Notes under the pieces: generated by a model
Told to the model about the DNA's origin: nothing
What the model saw: the letters and a program-made list of their open reading frames with translations, nothing else
The model's database searches: none
Program-made: the position numbers and the translations under genes
Assembly: GCA_021323355.1 (NCBI GenBank)
Contig: JAJONK010000092.1
Span: 1-8,534 of the forward strand
From: Deltaproteobacteria bacterium
GTDB lineage: Bacteria > Desulfobacterota > Binatia > UBA9968
Reading direction: 5' to 3'
DNA length: 8,534 bases
Shown here: positions 4,961-8,534 of the stretch, one piece after another
Numbering within the stretch: the stretch's first letter is position 1
How the letters are laid out: the number at the start of each line of letters is the position of its first letter

Positions 4961-6280
4961 TCAAAGTTGCTTGTGCGGATTTTGCTCCAGTTTTATCTTG
5001 ACGATGCGCCTTCCTTCCATATCGACGATGGTGAGCTTGTAGCCATTTTCTTCGACCCATTCACCGCCCCGCGGAATGCGTTTTAGCCTGGCTAGCAGGA
5101 ACCCGGCAAGCGTATGATAATCGGGTGACTCCTCGAACGGCAGGTCGAAGTCCGCTTTCAGATCCTTCAGCAGCGCCGAGCCCTGGATCACCATCGAGCC
5201 GTCAGGCAACCGGTCCACCGGGCCGCGCTCTTCGCGATCATACTCGTCGCGGATTTCGCCGACGATCTCCTCCAGCAGGTCTTCAAGAGTCGCCAATCCC
5301 TCGACCTCGCCGAATTCGTTGACCACCATCGCCATCGCAAGTCGGCGCCGTTGCAACTGCTTGAGCAGCTCGCTTATGGGCAACGTGCTAGGGACGAAAA
5401 ACGCCGGGTGCAGGTGATCTTTTATCCGAAACTCGGTTTTTTGTTGCAGAGTCTTAAAGAAATCTTTGTTATAAAGAACCCCGACCACATGATCCAGCTC
5501 GCCGTCATAGATAGGGATGCGCGAGAAGCCGCTGTCGATGAAACTCGCCGCGGCTTCGCTGGGAGTGGAGTGAATCTCGAGCGCGTGAATTTCAGTGCGC
5601 GGCACCATGACGGCTTTCACTGGCGTGTCGGCCAGCTCAAAGACACCATGGATCAGCTCTTTCTCAGTTTCGTTGAAGATACCTTTCGCCGCTCCTTCAC
5701 GAATGAGAGATTTCACCTCCTCAACGCTGATGAAACTCGCGCCTTCGACTTCGGAGCCGCCGAACAACCGAAGCACCGTATTGCTGGACCCGGTCAGAAT
5801 TCTCACAAGAAATGAGCTAAGGCGCGACAAAAGATCGATCGGGCGGGCGGCCATGCATGCGATCTGCTCAGAGAAGCGAAGCGCGAGCGATTTGGGCACC
5901 AACTCGCCGAACACCAGCGAAAGATAGGAGATCGGGATAACTACCACCGCGATGGCGATCACGTCGGCCCAAGGGGCGAGGGCCGGGATCGCCGCCGCTT
6001 CAATAGCCGGTTTAACAAACGAGATCGCCGCAGCCCCGCCGAGGGCCGAGGCCAGCGAGCTGACAATCGTAACCCCGATCTGTACCGTGGCCAAAAATCG
6101 GTCTGGATCTTTTTTGAGGCGGCCGATAATTAAAGCGCATTTGACCCCCTTTTCGATCATTGTGTCGATCCGGCTTTTGCGGATTGCGATCATGGCGATT
6201 TCCGAAGCAGCGAAGAATCCGTTGGCCAGAATTAAAAGAAAAATGACGGCTGCTTCAAAAAAAAGATTTTCGACGATCAT
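4961..6280 (-). CDS. CNNM/CorC-family membrane protein (DUF21, CBS pair, CorC/HlyC domain)
   Basis: A 439-residue inner-membrane protein of the hemolysin-C/CorC group; characterised members are linked to magnesium (and cobalt) export. Domain order: a DUF21/CNNM membrane domain (about 1-180) with segments near 9-31, 62-88 and 105-125 and the conserved NGFFAASEIAM (20-30) and GELVPKSLALR (125-135); a CBS pair (about 220-345) with MVPRTEI, FSRIPIYDG and EFGEVEGLATLEDLLEEIVG; and a C-terminal CorC_HlyC domain (about 355-432) with LPDGSMVIQG and DYHTLAGFLL. All domains are complete and of normal length. The ATG at 6280 has GGAGGAG upstream; an in-frame TTG directly before it is less likely. True hemolytic activity is not implied by the family name. 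It converges on the VOC gene and diverges from recD2. Confidence 0.93.
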   Translation of the reverse strand: MIVENLFFEAAVIFLLILANGFFAASEIAMIAIRKSRIDTMIEKGVKCALIIGRLKKDPDRFLATVQIGVTIVSSLASALGGAAAISFVKPAIEAAAIPALAPWADVIAIAVVVIPISYLSLVFGELVPKSLALRFSEQIACMAARPIDLLSRLSSFLVRILTGSSNTVLRLFGGSEVEGASFISVEEVKSLIREGAAKGIFNETEKELIHGVFELADTPVKAVMVPRTEIHALEIHSTPSEAAASFIDSGFSRIPIYDGELDHVVGVLYNKDFFKTLQQKTEFRIKDHLHPAFFVPSTLPISELLKQLQRRRLAMAMVVNEFGEVEGLATLEDLLEEIVGEIRDEYDREERGPVDRLPDGSMVIQGSALLKDLKADFDLPFEESPDYHTLAGFLLARLKRIPRGGEWVEENGYKLTIVDMEGRRIVKIKLEQNPHKQL

Positions 6281-6408
6281 CAATATCTCTCCTCCGTGTC
6301 TTCAGGTCGAAGACAACGGAAAACACGTTCGCCGTGAGTATCACCGGGAGGCAACGTTCTGGAATGGATGGGTCAGGTGCGGAAGGCGGCGCATATCTGC
6401 TACAGTCG

Positions 6409-6437
6409 AATGTAAGCATCCGCTCGGGAAAACGCAA
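6409..6437 (-). promoter_or_regulatory. Weak promoter candidate for the CorC/CNNM-type gene
   Basis: On the minus strand, TTGCGT (6437-6432), a 17-base spacer and TACATT (6414-6409) give a half-matching sigma-70 promoter, with a leader of about 120 bases to the ATG at 6280. Spacing is optimal, but the -35 matches only three of six positions. Confidence 0.25.
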
Positions 6438-6444
6438 GCGCTTG
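6435..6444. repeat. Palindrome CAAGCGCTTG
   Basis: A perfect ten-base palindrome overlapping the -35 of the candidate promoter for the CorC/CNNM-type gene. It could be a dimeric regulator site, though a ten-base palindrome can occur by chance. Confidence 0.25.
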
Positions 6445-6570
6445 TTATTTATAGCCAAACTCGAGCCAGGACACGTTGGCGCAAACTCGGCGAATGCGGT
6501 CAACGCCCGGCTCCGGAGCTAAGGCTTTTCAGGGAATGATTCAATCCATGCAGGCTCGGAATAAGACGTC

Positions 6571-8534
6571 GTGGTAAAACAGCCCGAGAAAATCGCGGTG
6601 CAGGGCACCGTGCATAAGATAACCTACCATCATCCCGACACTAACTATACGGTTTTGCGGCTGGACGTCGAAAATGCCCCCGGCGTCACCGTGGTCGGCG
6701 GAGTCTATCCCGTTTCGGAAGGCGAGGAGATCAAAGTCTTCGGTTTCTGGAAAACGCACCCACGCTATGGCCAGCAATTTCAAGCCGATCATTGGGAAAA
6801 GGTTGATCCCGCAACTTTGGAAGGCATCGAAAAATACCTTGGCTCGGGCATGATCAAAGGCATCGGGCCGACCTATGCGCGCCGTTTGGTCGACGCCTTC
6901 GGATTGGAAACTTTGAGGATTCTCTCCCAGGAGCCGCACCGTGTTCTGGAAGTCGAAGGCATCGGTGCGGCGCGCGCGCGCGGGATTATGCAGGCCTGGG
7001 AGGCGCAGCGCGGAATGCAAGACATCATGGTGTTCTTGCAAGGACACGGCATCGGCGCCGCACTGGCGCTTAAAATCTACCGGTTCTACGGATTGGATAC
7101 CATTCGACGGGTCAAGGACAATCCTTATGCGCTCGCGCGGGATATCTATGGTGTCGGTTTTGTCCTGGCAGACCGCATCGCCGCGAGACTCGGGATTAGC
7201 GGTGATTTCCCCCTCCGTGTGCAGGCGGGCGTGCTTCATGTCCTCAAAGAGTTTGTCGATCAGGGGCATTGTTTCGTGCTTTTCTCGGCTCTTATCAGGA
7301 ATGCCGCGGCGCTGCTGCGGGTCGGCGAAGGTGTCATCGAGAATGCGGTGGAACAGCTGGCTGCGAGCGGCGACGTGATCCTGGAACAGACAACCAGCGA
7401 GGAACGGGCGCATGTCTATCTATGCGAGCTTTATCGCGCCGAGCAGCGAGTCGCTGAAGCGCTGCACCGGCTATTGTCGAGCCCTTCTGTCACGCTCGGC
7501 GGCGGAAGAAAGTCCGCCCCCGGTTCCACCGCCGAACCACGCGAGCTGATAGGGTTGACCGATCTGGAACTCATCGATCAATCCTTTGCGATTCTCGAAG
7601 AGGAACAACAAGAAGCGGTGCGCCAAGCGCTGCAGCAAAAGGTTTTGGTCATCACCGGCGGGCCCGGAACCGGCAAAACCACTTTGCTCAACTCATTATT
7701 GGCTCTCTTGCGGCGCGCGAAATTTTCCTTCGTTCTCGCCGCGCCGACCGGACGAGCGGCCAAGCGCATGGCTGAAAGCGCCGGCGAAGAAGCGATGACG
7801 ATTCACCGGCTGCTCGAATACAATCCCCATGAAGGCGGCTTTCAACGGAGCGAAGATCGACCGTTGGAGGCCGACGTAGTGATCATCGATGAGGCCTCGA
7901 TGGTGGATCTGGCGCTCATGGATAATCTACTCAGCGCCATCGACCGCCATAGTCATCTCGTTCTCATCGGCGATGTCGATCAGCTTCCGTCAGTGGGACC
8001 AGGGAGTGTGCTGCGCGATCTGATTGATTCTGGAATGATACCGGTGGTCATGTTGCGCCGCATCTTCCGGCAAGATCGGCATAGCCTAATCGTCGCCAAC
8101 GCTCATCGTATTCTCCAAGGGCAGTCGTTAGTGACGCCGAGCGATAACTCGGAGCGAGACTTCATTCTTCTGGCGCGCGAGTCCGAAGAAGAAATTCTCC
8201 AATCGCTCAAGGAGCTGGTTAAAGAGGAGTTACCGCGAACGTTGAACCTCGCAGCCAACGAGGTTCCGCATGCTATCCAACTCCTGACGCCGATGCACAG
8301 GGGCATGCTCGGGACTATCCAACTGAACCGCGAGATGCAGAGTTTACTCAATCCCATCGGCGATTCGCTGCAGCGCGGCGAAATCTTACTTCGCGCCAAC
8401 GACAAGGTTATGCAGCTGCGCAACAACTATGACAAAGGTATTTACAACGGCGACCTTGGCCGAATTACCGACATAGATCGCAAGGAAGGGAAGGTTCAGG
8501 TCGATTTCTACGACAAGACAGTCGAGTACAACGA
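6571..8534 (+). CDS. recD2: RecD2-type ATP-dependent DNA helicase (3' end beyond window)
   Basis: The first 654 codons of a superfamily 1B helicase that unwinds DNA 5'-3' in repair and recombination without RecBC. RecD2 is usually 700-750 residues, so only the end is missing. Order: N-terminal OB-like region (GTVHKITYHHPDTNYTVLRL, from residue 12), helix-hairpin-helix repeats (GSGMIKGIGPTYARRL; VLEVEGIGAARARGI), then the helicase core. Core motifs: Walker A GGPGTGKT (363-370, K369), motif Ia APTGRAAKRM, Walker B VVIIDEAS (436-443), GDVDQLPSVGPG (467-478), LRRIFRQ (495-501), LTPMHRGMLG (572-581) and the YNGDLG segment (625-630). The final VHKSQG-type motif lies outside. The N-terminal extension separates RecD2 from RecD of RecBCD. 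GTG 6571 is chosen because a stop lies three codons upstream (6562-6564) and it precedes the OB region; GTG 6598 is possible. Neither has a strong Shine-Dalgarno. I translated the frame throughout and found no interruption. Confidence 0.94.
   Translation, partial: MVKQPEKIAVQGTVHKITYHHPDTNYTVLRLDVENAPGVTVVGGVYPVSEGEEIKVFGFWKTHPRYGQQFQADHWEKVDPATLEGIEKYLGSGMIKGIGPTYARRLVDAFGLETLRILSQEPHRVLEVEGIGAARARGIMQAWEAQRGMQDIMVFLQGHGIGAALALKIYRFYGLDTIRRVKDNPYALARDIYGVGFVLADRIAARLGISGDFPLRVQAGVLHVLKEFVDQGHCFVLFSALIRNAAALLRVGEGVIENAVEQLAASGDVILEQTTSEERAHVYLCELYRAEQRVAEALHRLLSSPSVTLGGGRKSAPGSTAEPRELIGLTDLELIDQSFAILEEEQQEAVRQALQQKVLVITGGPGTGKTTLLNSLLALLRRAKFSFVLAAPTGRAAKRMAESAGEEAMTIHRLLEYNPHEGGFQRSEDRPLEADVVIIDEASMVDLALMDNLLSAIDRHSHLVLIGDVDQLPSVGPGSVLRDLIDSGMIPVVMLRRIFRQDRHSLIVANAHRILQGQSLVTPSDNSERDFILLARESEEEILQSLKELVKEELPRTLNLAANEVPHAIQLLTPMHRGMLGTIQLNREMQSLLNPIGDSLQRGEILLRANDKVMQLRNNYDKGIYNGDLGRITDIDRKEGKVQVDFYDKTVEYN

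Larger units (their letters stand above)
6281..6570. other. Divergent spacer between the CorC/CNNM-type gene and recD2, no gene seen
   Basis: This 290-base spacer must hold promoters for both flanking genes. The only recognisable structures are a ten-base palindrome (6435-6444) and a weak minus-strand promoter candidate. No convincing plus-strand promoter for recD2 was found. The short open frames in the spacer lack ribosome sites and protein-like composition. Confidence 0.5.

Noticed and set aside
5351..5815. Open frame of 154 codons on the plus strand
   Set aside because: Antisense to the CBS domains of the CorC/CNNM-type gene, with no family features of its own.
5952..6539. Open frame of 195 codons on the plus strand, spanning the start of the CorC/CNNM-type gene
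   Set aside because: The first half is antisense to the conserved membrane domain and the rest lies in the spacer. No ribosome site or domain signature is visible.
6541..7413. Open frame of 290 codons on the minus strand
   Set aside because: It lies entirely antisense to recD2, whose motifs are intact in the plus frame. Its composition (many His, Asp, Arg) is typical of a shadow frame.

Overview
The window reads as ordinary chromosomal DNA from a free-living, probably environmental Gram-negative-type bacterium. By eye the base composition is moderately above 50% GC. Coding is dense on both strands, and the housekeeping genes (clpB, hisC, a CorC/CNNM-type membrane protein, recD2) are full-length or cut only by the window edges. 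The combination of tandem single-domain KaiC-like ATPases with these genes recalls soil and sediment lineages such as Acidobacteriota, Desulfobacterota/Binatia-like, NC10/Rokubacteria-like or Verrucomicrobiota. I cannot choose among them from sequence alone. No mobile element, CRISPR array, tRNA or rRNA was seen.

Layout. Positions 1-117 hold the start of clpB (minus strand, running off the left edge), with a short hairpin over its ribosome binding site. Positions 380-3011 hold a minus-strand, three-gene operon: a long coiled-coil protein followed by two different single-domain KaiC-like ATPases. A 439-base, partly AT-rich intergenic region (3012-3450) contains phased direct repeats, a hairpin and a strong promoter. 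That promoter drives hisC (3451-4524) and a closely linked VOC/glyoxalase-fold gene (4542-4955). A CorC/CNNM-family membrane protein (4961-6280, minus) converges on the VOC gene with only 5 bases between the stop codons. After a divergent 290-base spacer, recD2 (6571 to the right edge, plus) encodes the RecD2 helicase and lacks only its last part.

Functions. The hisC/VOC pair is a small metabolic unit outside any visible his operon. ClpB and RecD2 are stress and repair functions. The coiled-coil/KaiC/KaiC operon is the least understood part. Both ATPases keep Walker A, the paired acidic catalytic residues and Walker B. They resemble the CI (ATPase) half of clock KaiC and lack the Ser-Thr phosphorylation pair of the CII half. 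No kaiA or kaiB is present. The coiled-coil protein is probably a partner or scaffold, but this is inference from gene order alone.

Points for a second look: (1) a hairpin that hides the clpB Shine-Dalgarno sequence, a possible RNA thermometer; (2) the coiled-coil/KaiC/KaiC operon itself; (3) coding-like -1 reading frames that continue past the stop codons of both the coiled-coil gene and the last kaiC-like gene, pointing to frameshifts (real, programmed or assembly error); (4) a near-consensus promoter placed so close to the hisC ATG that the message should be leaderless.
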